DNA of 64,000 nt from Alteromonas aquimaris. Its GTDB lineage: Bacteria; Pseudomonadota; Gammaproteobacteria; Enterobacterales; Alteromonadaceae. The position numbers and the translations under genes are program-made. The notes beneath the pieces were generated by a model. It ran no database searches, was not told where the DNA came from, and was given only the letters and a program-made list of their open reading frames with translations. This document shows, piece after piece, positions 18,973 through 27,497 of this stretch. Each line of letters opens with the position of its first letter. Positions within the stretch are counted from its first letter, which is position 1. The stretch lies in contig NZ_JAPFRD010000002.1 of assembly GCF_026183695.1 (NCBI RefSeq), forward strand, positions 240,279 through 304,278, read 5' to 3'.

Positions 18973-19110
18973 TTATTCTTTTTCAAACGGCAAGCGTGTG
19001 CGGCCTGTTAGTAGCTCTTGCATCATACCTTGCTTGATTTCGCGGATTTTCTCCAAGCGCTGTTCAAGGCTTTGGATTTCATTATCCATATACGAGAGGA
19101 TGGTGGCGAT
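18973..19110 (-). pseudogene. hsdS remnant, C-terminal end of type I specificity subunit
   Basis: The minus strand encodes the end of a type I specificity subunit: ATILSYMDNEIQSLEQRLEK, then KQGMMQELLTGRTRL, the typical final coiled coil of HsdS. A stop codon closes the frame just upstream and no target-recognition domain or hsdM follows. A deletion has removed hsdM and most of hsdS. From 19111 to 19219 nothing is supported. Confidence 0.8.
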
Positions 19111-19219
19111 TCATATGTCGTGTTTTATACTGATGAACCCGGTGGCTAAATGCAAGTCACTCCCCCAAATATTTTAAATGCCAACACGGTTGCTAAATTT
19201 TATGAAGAGCTTTAATAGC

Positions 19220-20446
19220 TTACTCGGTTGTTACACTGTAGTGAAAAACCGTCGTTCCTTTGTCGTCTAAAGATTTTAGGATTACGTCATTAATGTCAGT
19301 AATAGGCCTGTTTGAATCTGCATAAGAGGGCCACAAAGAGGCGAGAAACTCATCAAACGAGACTCTGTTTGGATTCATAACCGATAGGTACTCTCGATGT
19401 AAATAAAAAGAGCGCGATTCTAACTGTGAATAGTCGATAAATAAGCTATCTTGGATCGGGCAGAAAAAGTGGTACAAATTTGGCGCCCGCTTCTTTATTT
19501 GCTCAAAAATACCGGGTAGGTGATAGGCGAATCCAAGGTATCCCTCTGGCACTTCGTTGTCTTCTAAATAATGATTTTCTTGATACTCTAAATATCGATT
19601 TTCCCAGAAGTGATATTCATCGGGAAATTTCTCTTTCCATCGATTAAACAATCTCGCTACAAATAAATCAGTGGGAATAAGGGCTGGCTGATGTCGTGTC
19701 CACGACCATATCCCTTCTGGTGTCTGACTGCCTAAGCTGGAAACGCTTTCATCTAACAAGTATTCAAGTTTTTGTGTGATATCGCGCTCAATGCAATACA
19801 AGACCAATGAACGTAATTTGGGGTCATCTTTTAATTGCTCGAGCTCTGATGGAACATTTAGCCACCTCTTTATAGTCTCGAAGTGATATTTTTGTGATTC
19901 GATACGGGACTTGTCTATCCAGTCATGAATTTCGTGTCTGCTATCGATTTCAGTCGGGTCAATTGGAAACAGAGGCGTCAAATCTAATTTATTCTTAGAA
20001 AGTGGATGCAAAGGGTTATTAATATCAAAATGCGAGATGAATGTTTGCCGCTGTCGTAAATGGGATATTTGATCCTGAAGAACAGATATCTGGAGCTTTA
20101 ATTTGTCATTACTAGAATTCCACTTTGTTGGTTTGACGAACTTCCTTGTGCTTTTGGGAAGATAAGCTTTCATATATTCGCATATATAGTGCTCTGTTTC
20201 CCTAGCTCCCAACTTAAGCTCTTCAAATGCAAATACGATATCTCTTAATGGTAAATCTCGTTTGCCACTGAATATTTCTGAAAGTTTTGTGGGCTGACCA
20301 ATACTTCGCTTTTCACTCTTGGCTCGTTCACCAATGAGGCGATGCCACTCGTTTCGGGTAACCCCGGCTTCTCTCGTTAGTTGCTTCAGGAGCACATTGT
20401 GCTCAATCAACTCTCCTGTGTGGTAGTGTTCTACCTCGAATTCCAT
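19220..20446 (-). CDS. hypothetical protein with N-terminal helix-turn-helix-like region
   Basis: I do not recognise this 408-residue protein. The first 110 residues are basic and helical with a possible helix-turn-helix (NVLLKQLTREAGVTRNEWHR, then a SGKRDLPLRDIV segment). This suggests DNA binding. A coiled coil follows (LQISVLQDQISHLRQRQ), then a tryptophan- and tyrosine-rich C-terminal domain with no visible catalytic motif. It lies between the broken restriction locus and a divergent small gene, sharing an upstream region of about 160 bases. It may be a regulator or a defence-associated factor; there is no direct evidence for either. Confidence 0.6.
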   Translation of the reverse strand: MEFEVEHYHTGELIEHNVLLKQLTREAGVTRNEWHRLIGERAKSEKRSIGQPTKLSEIFSGKRDLPLRDIVFAFEELKLGARETEHYICEYMKAYLPKSTRKFVKPTKWNSSNDKLKLQISVLQDQISHLRQRQTFISHFDINNPLHPLSKNKLDLTPLFPIDPTEIDSRHEIHDWIDKSRIESQKYHFETIKRWLNVPSELEQLKDDPKLRSLVLYCIERDITQKLEYLLDESVSSLGSQTPEGIWSWTRHQPALIPTDLFVARLFNRWKEKFPDEYHFWENRYLEYQENHYLEDNEVPEGYLGFAYHLPGIFEQIKKRAPNLYHFFCPIQDSLFIDYSQLESRSFYLHREYLSVMNPNRVSFDEFLASLWPSYADSNRPITDINDVILKSLDDKGTTVFHYSVTTE

Positions 20447-20608
20447 ATGATAACTCTCTTATCTAGAAAAATACTCATAAGCTTCTGAAAAGAAGCACTT
20501 TGAGATACGAGCCTTTCTTTAAAAAGATACCACGTTTGTGACCTTTAATGTTCGCTTTTTGGGTGTATATTGGTTTTTTATCCAATCTATTATAAAGGAG
20601 AGAAAAAC

Positions 20609-20968
20609 GTGCCAAGAACAGAAAGCTTAAAACACCAAAACAGCTTCAACTATTGTTTAAAGTGCATGACAAAAAAGTCGGGGATAAATCAAGCGTACGT
20701 TAAGAAGGCTTTCTCACGTCGGATTTTTTCAAAATATGGTCAATCAGTTGCAAGTGGGAGTGCTTCAACTCACGCGCTGCGTATGGAAGGAAAGCGCTAC
20801 AAAAAAGAAAGGGAAGAGTTTTACCAAGAGATAAAAAAGCTTAAAGAGCAGTCGAGACATAGCAATTATATAAAGCATTCTTCATTACCACTCATCGGTT
20901 GTCAAAATGCTCGACTTAAAGTCGCGCCGTCTGAAGGAGCCGGTGATTGGTGGCGAGAGCAGGAATGA
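20609..20968 (+). CDS. small basic hypothetical protein
   Basis: This is a 119-residue lysine-rich protein. The start is GTG 20609, with AAGGAG at 20594-20599; an earlier in-frame start at 20570 lacks a ribosome site. It contains CLKCM near the N-terminus, a QAYVKKAFSRR segment and a charged helix (KRYKKEREEFYQEIKKLKEQ). It might bind nucleic acid but no family is recognised. It is divergent from the 408-residue gene and is the first of a run of small plus-strand genes. Confidence 0.5.
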   Translation: MPRTESLKHQNSFNYCLKCMTKKSGINQAYVKKAFSRRIFSKYGQSVASGSASTHALRMEGKRYKKEREEFYQEIKKLKEQSRHSNYIKHSSLPLIGCQNARLKVAPSEGAGDWWREQE

Positions 20969-21018
20969 TTCGTCTGATGAGCCATGTGTAAATAGTTTTC
21001 GAAATTGGAGGCGGGATT

Positions 21019-21183
21019 ATGAAAAATACCGCACACGCAAGACATAGAATGAAGCAAAGAGGTTTTGGGCCGGAGCATATTGATGTAATCCATCGGTTTG
21101 GAAAAAAGCGGAGGGTTGGTGATGCGATATTCATTAACCAAGAAACTAGCTCGCAGCTTAAATTACTGGGTCTTAAAACCTAG
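21019..21183 (+). CDS. 54-residue DUF4258-like protein
   Basis: This is a small gene with ATG 21019 behind a GGAGG site at about 21007-21011. The start of the product, HARHRMKQRGFGPEHIDVI, fits the DUF4258-type pattern HAxxRxxQRG, seen in small mobile-element proteins distantly related to RelE/BrnT-like folds. The later part is GKKRRVGDAIFIN. The 118-residue protein at 25025-25381 shares the same opening motif. The function is unknown; a toxin-like role is only a guess. Confidence 0.5.
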   Translation: MKNTAHARHRMKQRGFGPEHIDVIHRFGKKRRVGDAIFINQETSSQLKLLGLKT

Positions 21184-21289
21184 CATACTCTCAAAACGCA
21201 AAAGCGCTTTTGTAGTTTATGGCATGGGTATTCTTAATACCGCCTCTCGCATGATTAAGTAAAAAGTATAAATAAAACAGGGGTGTAGA

Positions 21290-21721
21290 ATGGGTGTTGG
21301 GAAATCGCAGATTTTTAGAAATCTGTTAGTCGCAGGTGTCAATTCAGTTATTGAAGCCGATCAGGTCAATTTGGATTCTCAAAAGGATGTGGAAGGAGAG
21401 TTAACAGCAGATATACATGGCTATTCCTCCATCATTAAATGGCGAGGTCTTGGTCATGGTGAATTGAGCTTTCATGTTTTCTGGGCTGTTAATGCAGACG
21501 TAAAAGGTGGAAAGAGGCTACAGCGATTGAATGGTCAGAAAATTACCTATCATGCATCCGTACTTGGGTGGCTTGAAAGAAAGGACGGAAAATGGCTTCA
21601 GGGAGAAGGGGGGAGCTCATTAACCGAAATGTATTTGAGTGAGTTTGCCAAGTCTCACTTGTCAGGTCTAAGTGTTGATGGAATGGGGTTTGAAGTTAGC
21701 GGGCATGACAGGCTAGTCTAA
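21290..21721 (+). CDS. hypothetical protein, 143 residues
   Basis: An unrecognised 143-residue soluble protein. The opening MGVGKSQ looks like part of a P-loop but lacks the rest of the motif, so ATP binding is not supported. It includes glycine-rich turns (WLQGEGGSS, SVDGMGFEVSG). The following 340 bases (21722-22061) show no gene. Confidence 0.45.
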   Translation: MGVGKSQIFRNLLVAGVNSVIEADQVNLDSQKDVEGELTADIHGYSSIIKWRGLGHGELSFHVFWAVNADVKGGKRLQRLNGQKITYHASVLGWLERKDGKWLQGEGGSSLTEMYLSEFAKSHLSGLSVDGMGFEVSGHDRLV

Positions 21722-22124
21722 GCAGCTCATAAGGTAATCGTGTGCGCTTCCAGCGCAGAGGAAAAATGATAAAGCATAATGCATCTTTCAGATAGTCGGG
21801 ATGCATTACTACTTCAACATGCTGTTTTGAGGGCGTTATTTATTTAGCCATTAAGTCCAAAATGAATTTGGATAAAGGAGAAATCTACTTTATTGGTAGA
21901 GTTTTGCATAAAAGTGATAACAGACTTTGACGATTCTTGAAAAGTGGTTTAGGCTCCTTCATAGTCAGTGATGAGGTGTCTGCCGCTTGCACATCCTAGT
22001 GATGACGGCCTGCCAATAATTTGGCCTCATTTTTAACACTTCCATCGAACGTTATTTCCTGTTGAATGCTCGTTTGGACTCAGCAAGCACTCCTGAAAAA
22101 GAGCCACTATACGGAAATAAAGGA

Positions 22125-22640
22125 ATGATCTTTTCCTATACAAAATTCGATAAGACCATCAAGAAAAACGTCAAGCCCTTGAATTTGACTTATCGAAAGA
22201 CGTTAGAAAATATAAGTAGAAAAGCTGGGTTTCGAGACGCTCATGCACTTCGAAAAACAGCTGAAGCAAAACATAATGATCCTAGACTTCAAGTAGCAAT
22301 ATCTCTTAGCAATGACCTTATGTTGAGGGCTGGCGCTTTTTTAGAGCATACCCGACTTAAAGATCTTAACGCTGATTTAGAAAGGCCTACAGCAGCCGAA
22401 TCTTTGGAGCGGGGTCTGATATATATCTATGTTAATTCATCTGGAATCGTTGAATGCGTTGATGAATCCACCCCCTACCTCAAGGCAATCGATTTCGAAA
22501 ATGCGTTCAAGTGCGAGTCAATCGAGGACATCTACCGTCAGATTGACCCTGAACGGGTGAGCCAAGTGGGCTATGAGGTGATTAGTGTTCCTGAACAACT
22601 TGCTTCAGAGCTAAAACCTTTGCTTAATCAAAAGACCTAG
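22125..22640 (+). CDS. hypothetical protein, about 171 residues
   Basis: I do not recognise this protein. ATG 22125 is chosen because it is the first ATG, although a TTG at 22062 would extend it to 192 residues; neither has a strong ribosome site. The product has a basic N-terminal helix region (TYRKTLENISRKAGFRDAHA) that could bind DNA and an acidic C-terminal half. It lies in a run of small plus-strand genes of unknown role. Confidence 0.45.
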   Translation: MIFSYTKFDKTIKKNVKPLNLTYRKTLENISRKAGFRDAHALRKTAEAKHNDPRLQVAISLSNDLMLRAGAFLEHTRLKDLNADLERPTAAESLERGLIYIYVNSSGIVECVDESTPYLKAIDFENAFKCESIEDIYRQIDPERVSQVGYEVISVPEQLASELKPLLNQKT

Positions 22641-22723
22641 TATCTTCAAAATAAGACATCGGTAGTTTATACCGGTGTGATTTCTATTGATAATTTGAAT
22701 TCAAAACTCACGGTGGAGCAGCT

Positions 22724-22957
22724 ATGAAACTGAAGTCACTTTTTAACATTACCGATATTAACTACAGCAGTTACCCAAGGCACTTTGCGCTGATTACGAT
22801 AAAGGGGCGAAAGCGTCTTGCTTGTAAAATTAACGACGAGTGGATAATTGATAGCACGTGTAAAACTATCAATGAAATGCTCGAACAGGGGGTAGTCAGC
22901 GAAGAAGCTGTTGTTGGGTGGTCTGAACTTCAATCTGACAAAGACACAAAACACTAG
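22724..22957 (+). CDS. small hypothetical protein, 77 residues
   Basis: A 77-residue unknown protein with a GGTGGAG site before ATG 22724. It contains RHFALITIKGRKRLACKIND and a short acidic C-terminus. It is probably co-transcribed with its neighbours; there is no functional clue. Confidence 0.45.
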   Translation: MKLKSLFNITDINYSSYPRHFALITIKGRKRLACKINDEWIIDSTCKTINEMLEQGVVSEEAVVGWSELQSDKDTKH

Positions 22958-23019
22958 ATTTTTATCAATTTTAGATGCGTCACTTCAAGACGCGCCTAGT
23001 GTTATCAAGCGGAAAAGTA

Positions 23020-23517
23020 ATGGCAAAAAATGAATTAAAACATTTCTCTGATGATTCCAAGTTCGAGTTCACGCGTGGGAACTTCGATGACTGGTTGGTG
23101 CGATATCACAGTCCAGAGCAAGACGTCATCAAGCCTACTGATGAGCAAATGTTAACAGAAGTTTTGCATATTATTGCCGAACAAACTGTGGACAGCTTCT
23201 ATGAAGCCTTTTGCTTAGTTTATGAGCGGACATCAAAATCAATTGATGAGTCTATTTACGACTTGATTGAGAACATTTGTGAGCCGTTTATTACCAAGCG
23301 GAAGCACTATTATCGTCTTGGAAAAACACTATTATTATATTATCTCACCATGGTTTCAGAGGAAAATAAGGTAAACACGAAATTAGGTAAGAGAATTAAG
23401 TGGCTATCTGTTCATCAGATACTATTCGATGGCTTTCAGCCAAATCAGGCTGCATCATACAGCAGGGGAAAGCAGTATTATGAGGTTGCCAAAAGTTGTA
23501 CTGAGAGAGGGTTCTAG
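23020..23517 (+). CDS. hypothetical protein, 165 residues
   Basis: This helical protein has no recognised family. ATG 23020 is preferred to ATG 22975, which has no ribosome site; 23020 has a weak GGAAAAG. The centre is rich in Tyr, Phe and Leu (YEAFCLVYERT, LGKTLLLYYLTMV), and the end has HQILFDGFQPNQAA. It is the last plus-strand gene before a convergent operon and the hairpin at 23638. Confidence 0.45.
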   Translation: MAKNELKHFSDDSKFEFTRGNFDDWLVRYHSPEQDVIKPTDEQMLTEVLHIIAEQTVDSFYEAFCLVYERTSKSIDESIYDLIENICEPFITKRKHYYRLGKTLLLYYLTMVSEENKVNTKLGKRIKWLSVHQILFDGFQPNQAASYSRGKQYYEVAKSCTERGF

Positions 23518-23637
23518 CTGTGGTTGTAGAGGCGTAAATATAAAGTGTCAGGTGTAGGGGGCAGACTAATATCTTTTCATCACTTATTTTTAGAATCACT
23601 TTTTAAAATTCACCCTTATACGCTTGTTAATTGGCTC

Positions 23638-23670
23638 GCCCCCGATTGGGAGTATCATTACGACGGGGGC
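23638..23670. terminator. GC-rich hairpin between convergent genes
   Basis: A perfect 7-base stem GCCCCCG/CGGGGGC with a 19-base loop sits between the plus-strand gene ending at 23517 and the minus-strand gene ending at 23689. The U-run is weak, so it may be an imperfect terminator. Confidence 0.5.
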
Positions 23671-23688
23671 ACCAACGCAACGCTAATC

Positions 23689-25017
23689 TCAGCAAACACC
23701 GAGCAGACTTTTAAAGGCTGACAAGCCATCTGTTACGTCAACCTTAAATGCGGCTGCCTGATGTTCATTGGACTTTAACTGAGAAGAATATCCTTTACTG
23801 TTAAACCCACGGTAATTTGAACTGGAAATGTAACGTGAGTTTTTACCGGGACTCACACTCACTCCCTCCAACTCGCCAGTCATCTGGTCTATCTTTGTTG
23901 CCATTCTGGGATGCAAAGCTACAATCATATGTCCTTTCTTTAATCCCGTTTTGCGACTCACGTAGGCAATGGTTTCGCTGCCCTTAAATATGGCAAGCTC
24001 TTTAGAAGTTCGAGACTTTACAGGGCCTACCGAAAGATTAAGAGCGGCTAAATGCCTTTTTATCTGTCGTTCTATATTTTCCAGCATGTAACCATCAGAT
24101 GGAGAAACCATGTTCAAATAGTTTTTACATTCCTGTTGACTGGTTTTTTCTTCGACTGGTTTGGCCGACCCGACGGATGCGGGGGAAGACGTTCTGCTAC
24201 TGTTTCCTCCCTTATCATAGTTCACTGTCGTTGGCGTGATATTTGTCGTGCTAAAGTTTTGCCCTACCTGTTTAAGCAACTGCTGTTTTGCTTCATCAAT
24301 TTTATCCGGATTAGTCTTGTCGGATAATTCTGTTTTAGTCTTTGAGCCTAAAAAGTACGCAATTCTTTCTGCGTTCGCACCGGAAGGGTGGGGCATGCCA
24401 ATCAATAGCTGGCTTCTGGATAGAATTCCTTTTTCGCACAAATACAGCAGAATTTTATCTACTCCCTGTCCCATGGGCAGATAAAATGCTGATTGAGGTA
24501 GCTGTGCGAACTCATCAGTCAGGCAGTTATCAACCATGCTTTTCAACAACGGATTAGTAAGTCCTTTGTTAGCAGAGCTTATAGGCTTTCCGCTCAGTAA
24601 TGTTGGATAACGAAAGACGGAGGTACTGTGAAGCAGGTGCATGTTGTCACCAAACAGCGATTCGCAGCTTGAAATGCTCAGCTTCTGGTTGATACCAATG
24701 TAGTCGAGCAGTCGAACAAGGTTATTCCGAAGCGCTCCGCTGAAAGCGCCGGTAAGCTTAGCTTTTTCTGAAACTACGTCTAGCGTCTCCCCCGCGTTCA
24801 GGAGCTCCATTGCTTTCACGTTGGCATTATTGGCTTGTGTGGCACCCGGCGAAATGCCAACCAGAACGACTTTCGCGAGCATATTAACGTGTTCAAACGG
24901 TGAGAAAAACACATCGAGATCACCTTGCGAGTCAATCAATAGCTCATCAGTGAAAGGTGAACCGTCTCGATACAGGCTCAATGTGTCGGCGAATTTACTA
25001 AGTTGGTTGTTGTCCAT
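23689..25017 (-). CDS. protein with uracil-DNA-glycosylase-superfamily motifs
   Basis: This 442-residue protein is the last gene of a minus-strand set. Residues about 45-225 look like a uracil-DNA-glycosylase-superfamily fold: VVLVGISPGATQ (motif A, residues 54-58) and GMPHPSGANAERIAYF (motif B, His210-Pro-Ser, Arg218), the spacing expected for Mug/UDG-like enzymes. A Ser/Thr-rich linker (about 250-290) leads to a C-terminal domain of unknown fold containing HMIVALHPRM. A base-excising or modified-base-sensing role is inferred. No lyase or nuclease motif is seen. ATG 25017 has a GAGGA site and is 7 bases from the gene before. This domain pairing is unfamiliar to me. Confidence 0.65.
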   Translation of the reverse strand: MDNNQLSKFADTLSLYRDGSPFTDELLIDSQGDLDVFFSPFEHVNMLAKVVLVGISPGATQANNANVKAMELLNAGETLDVVSEKAKLTGAFSGALRNNLVRLLDYIGINQKLSISSCESLFGDNMHLLHSTSVFRYPTLLSGKPISSANKGLTNPLLKSMVDNCLTDEFAQLPQSAFYLPMGQGVDKILLYLCEKGILSRSQLLIGMPHPSGANAERIAYFLGSKTKTELSDKTNPDKIDEAKQQLLKQVGQNFSTTNITPTTVNYDKGGNSSRTSSPASVGSAKPVEEKTSQQECKNYLNMVSPSDGYMLENIERQIKRHLAALNLSVGPVKSRTSKELAIFKGSETIAYVSRKTGLKKGHMIVALHPRMATKIDQMTGELEGVSVSPGKNSRYISSSNYRGFNSKGYSSQLKSNEHQAAAFKVDVTDGLSAFKSLLGVC

Positions 25018-25024
25018 AATGTCC

Positions 25025-25381
25025 TCAGTGGTTTCTTTTCAAACGGCGAGCGGTGAAATGCCCGCAGGTGATCACGCGGTTTTCCTCATCGAGTCTCACA
25101 AAGTAAGGTTGATGCTTGGCACTTAATCTTTCTATGGAACGGGATAGCACCCTGCGTGCACGCTTCTTGTCTTTTCGGTCGACATTTGTTGATGCGTCAA
25201 CCATATCTAGGGCCTCTTTCATAACCTTTACCCATTTCGCTTTTTCAGCCTTTGGGACAATGGCTAATGATGTGCCACCATGTTGTTCAATAATTGCACC
25301 TATTCCGGCTAGGATATTCAGTTCCTCTTCACGAAGGGATCGCTGCGCAAGGCGGGCTTCAGCATGATTAGTGATTTTCAT
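25025..25381 (-). CDS. DUF4258-like small basic protein
   Basis: A 118-residue basic protein that opens with NHAEARLAQRSLREEELNIL, fitting the HAxxRxxQR pattern of DUF4258-type proteins, and ends with the beta-strand pair FVRLDEENRVITCGHFTARR. Such small folds are related to RelE/BrnT toxins, but no catalytic assignment is possible here. The start ATG overlaps the stop of the 35-residue ORF (ATGA), and the glycosylase-like gene follows after 7 bases, so it is firmly inside the operon. Confidence 0.6.
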   Translation of the reverse strand: MKITNHAEARLAQRSLREEELNILAGIGAIIEQHGGTSLAIVPKAEKAKWVKVMKEALDMVDASTNVDRKDKKRARRVLSRSIERLSAKHQPYFVRLDEENRVITCGHFTARRLKRNH

Positions 25382-25485
25382 TTGTTATCCTCCAGTACAA
25401 TGCCAAGTAGCATAAGAATATATTTGGCGTCATCAGAGATGCGCTGAGTAGATACTGCTTTATTGCATTTAACCTGTGATTTCAC
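25378..25485 (-). CDS. 35-residue microprotein in the glycosylase operon
   Basis: A short frame from GTG 25485 to TGA 25380-25378, overlapping the next gene by ATGA. It has a strong GGAGGGG site 5 bases before the start and lies 21 bases after the 291-residue gene. The C-terminal half, RISDDAKYILMLLGIVLEDN, resembles the end of the 73-residue protein at 28349-28570 (FSDDATDAAMIFELIGKLTE). It is probably translated. Function unknown. Confidence 0.55.
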   Translation of the reverse strand: MKSQVKCNKAVSTQRISDDAKYILMLLGIVLEDNK

Positions 25486-25506
25486 GTGAACCCCTCCGTC
25501 GTCGAA

Positions 25507-26382
25507 TTAGTCCTTCAGCACTTCATTTTTAGGAAAAAACTTCCACTCCACGGCAGTTACAATGCCGAAATTTCCTTTCTCGTTTGGTCTGCGCCATTTT
25601 GCCTGAGGCATGTACAGCAATTCACTGCGCGCCTCTTTGAACGACTCGATATAACGTTCAGCACCTTTGTCACCGATTTGGTATCCGCGAGTCATTCTGC
25701 ATGCGCTGGAGAAATGCGTACCGTCTTTGGCTACGGGAACATAAAGCGTACCGTCACGCTGCTCCCGCTCGTGTAGTTCATTAAAATTGATTGTTGGTTT
25801 GAAAGAGTTTCGCTGTTTCAGCCAGCTCTTTGCCTCAGCCACAGACGTATAGTGTTTCCCTTCGCTTGAGCGAAACTTTATGGGTGCGGCACTTTTAGAA
25901 ATATCGTTCCTAACGCTCTGAACAGACATATCAGCGATAGCTGCAAGTTCACGCAGTTCTATCTGCCCACTCGTATACTCGAAGTCATCTTCCAACTCAA
26001 AAAGCTCACGCATGCTGATGCCATCATTGATAACCAGTTCGTGACGAGCTCTGGCTGCCAGCTTTATTGTTTCGATAACACATGTTGAGTTGTCATCAAA
26101 TGCATAGAAAGGATAGCCTGCGTAGAGCTTTTCCAATAATGAAAACACTTCCATCATCATAAAGTCGTCAGACACCATATCGCCTTCCCATAGTTGCCCA
26201 CAGATCCCATAACGAAATTGACGCTCAAGCAGCTGCTGCAATTCGTCTGCGTAGAGTTCGCCCTCGATTTTTGGAAAGGACGTTGTCATGCGCTTATTCG
26301 CTTCAATGTGGGCATTGAAGAGCTGCGTTGCTCTTTGCTCTAGAAGTTCTTGGGTAATCAGCTTGTGTTTTATGTGTTTCAT
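25507..26382 (-). CDS. hypothetical protein with helix-turn-helix-like segment
   Basis: This 291-residue protein starts at ATG 26382 behind AGGCAG. The middle (about residues 140-190) looks like an excisionase/MerR-type helix-turn-helix: LRELAAIADMSVQSVRNDIS, then HYTSVAEAKSWLKQR. The N-terminal half is acidic and helical. It could be the DNA-binding partner or regulator of the glycosylase-like protein. The 140 bases upstream of it (26383-26522) are AT-rich and may hold a promoter that separates two transcripts. Family unknown. Confidence 0.55.
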   Translation of the reverse strand: MKHIKHKLITQELLEQRATQLFNAHIEANKRMTTSFPKIEGELYADELQQLLERQFRYGICGQLWEGDMVSDDFMMMEVFSLLEKLYAGYPFYAFDDNSTCVIETIKLAARARHELVINDGISMRELFELEDDFEYTSGQIELRELAAIADMSVQSVRNDISKSAAPIKFRSSEGKHYTSVAEAKSWLKQRNSFKPTINFNELHEREQRDGTLYVPVAKDGTHFSSACRMTRGYQIGDKGAERYIESFKEARSELLYMPQAKWRRPNEKGNFGIVTAVEWKFFPKNEVLKD

Positions 26383-26522
26383 ATTCTGCCTAAATATTAA
26401 TTTATATGTTACTTAATGTGCTGGTGAGTATGGTTTACCTCTCTTTATATTGCAAGCAAAAATAGTAGAAAATCTAATAACAAATAGGCAGGTAATCTTA
26501 AAGTTCTGATATTTATTAATTT

Positions 26523-27497
26523 TTATTTGATTTTGAAAAGTAGCTTCATAACTTCGGAAGAGGTATGAAGTAGTTCTTTGGTTGGTTTTTTATCAGTGAA
26601 GTAATGCTTCTCTTCCAACCAGTTCTCGGCACCGGTAACAGAGCCGTATTTGTCCAGCAGCGCTTTATCTAATGACTCAAGAAGAAACTGATGCTCCGCA
26701 TCTTCCGTGTATGTCTGATTGATTGAAGGGCAATTTATTTCGTATGGTGCCAATATTTCAGGAATATACTTGGTAAGGAAGTCCCGGTCTTTATCGTGCC
26801 AGATGATAGCAGTTGCACCATGCCAGTCATGTGTCAGTAAAAGTGCACCATAGCTGCCGAAGAAAGCTGTGTGCACGAATTTTTTATCAACAATTTCGCT
26901 GACCTGAGACAAACCGTATGCTTTATTGATGTGAATGGCCGCGTATCGTGCAAAAGCATAAAAGGTGCTTTCTGATGGTAACGATTCATTTTTCTTTCGA
27001 AGTAAAGAGGTTTGCAGGCGCCCCTGAAATGGCTTACTGGTTTTCAGCATCGGCACGATAAAGGCTGTATAGGCTGACTCAACGGAAACGAACTCAGTAT
27101 CGAAAGGGATATAGCGCCATTTTGATGCTGTACCATTAAAAAAATAGCTAACAATAAATGGCTTTCTAGGGGTCTCTACTTCAACAACCTCATATCCCGT
27201 ATCTTCAAGCTTTTTCGCCGAAACTCTTTTCATATAGTTAATGTTTGGCGATATCCGTATCAAAATCTCAATGCATAATGTCGGTGAGTGTAACGCCAGC
27301 TCTCCCCATCTCGATACGTGCGCAGTAAAACCTGTCACTTTAAACGCCTTAAGCAACAACTTAAAAACCGGTGTTATTTCATCAAAAAAAGCCCTGTCGG
27401 CAGGCACACAGGGTTGTGCATCTTTGCAGTAGATTGATATGGGTTGTGTTTTTATAGCTTGGCGTAGTGCCCTGATAACATTATTTATGTTCATCAT
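26523..27497 (-). CDS. hypothetical protein, about 324 residues
   Basis: I do not recognise this protein. The start is taken at the paired ATGs 27497/27494, inside the end of the upstream gene; the earlier frame start at 27548 would overlap that gene by 68 bases. The protein is soluble with mixed alpha/beta content (IEILIRISPNINYMKR, FFGSYGALLLTHDWHGATAI, IIWHDKDRD). No catalytic motif could be named. It is translationally coupled to the coiled-coil gene before it. Confidence 0.55.
   Translation of the reverse strand: MMNINNVIRALRQAIKTQPISIYCKDAQPCVPADRAFFDEITPVFKLLLKAFKVTGFTAHVSRWGELALHSPTLCIEILIRISPNINYMKRVSAKKLEDTGYEVVEVETPRKPFIVSYFFNGTASKWRYIPFDTEFVSVESAYTAFIVPMLKTSKPFQGRLQTSLLRKKNESLPSESTFYAFARYAAIHINKAYGLSQVSEIVDKKFVHTAFFGSYGALLLTHDWHGATAIIWHDKDRDFLTKYIPEILAPYEINCPSINQTYTEDAEHQFLLESLDKALLDKYGSVTGAENWLEEKHYFTDKKPTKELLHTSSEVMKLLFKIK

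Noticed and set aside
21290..21330. MGVGKSQ as a P-loop
   Set aside because: The motif is at the extreme N-terminus, lacks the preceding beta strand, and no Walker B follows.
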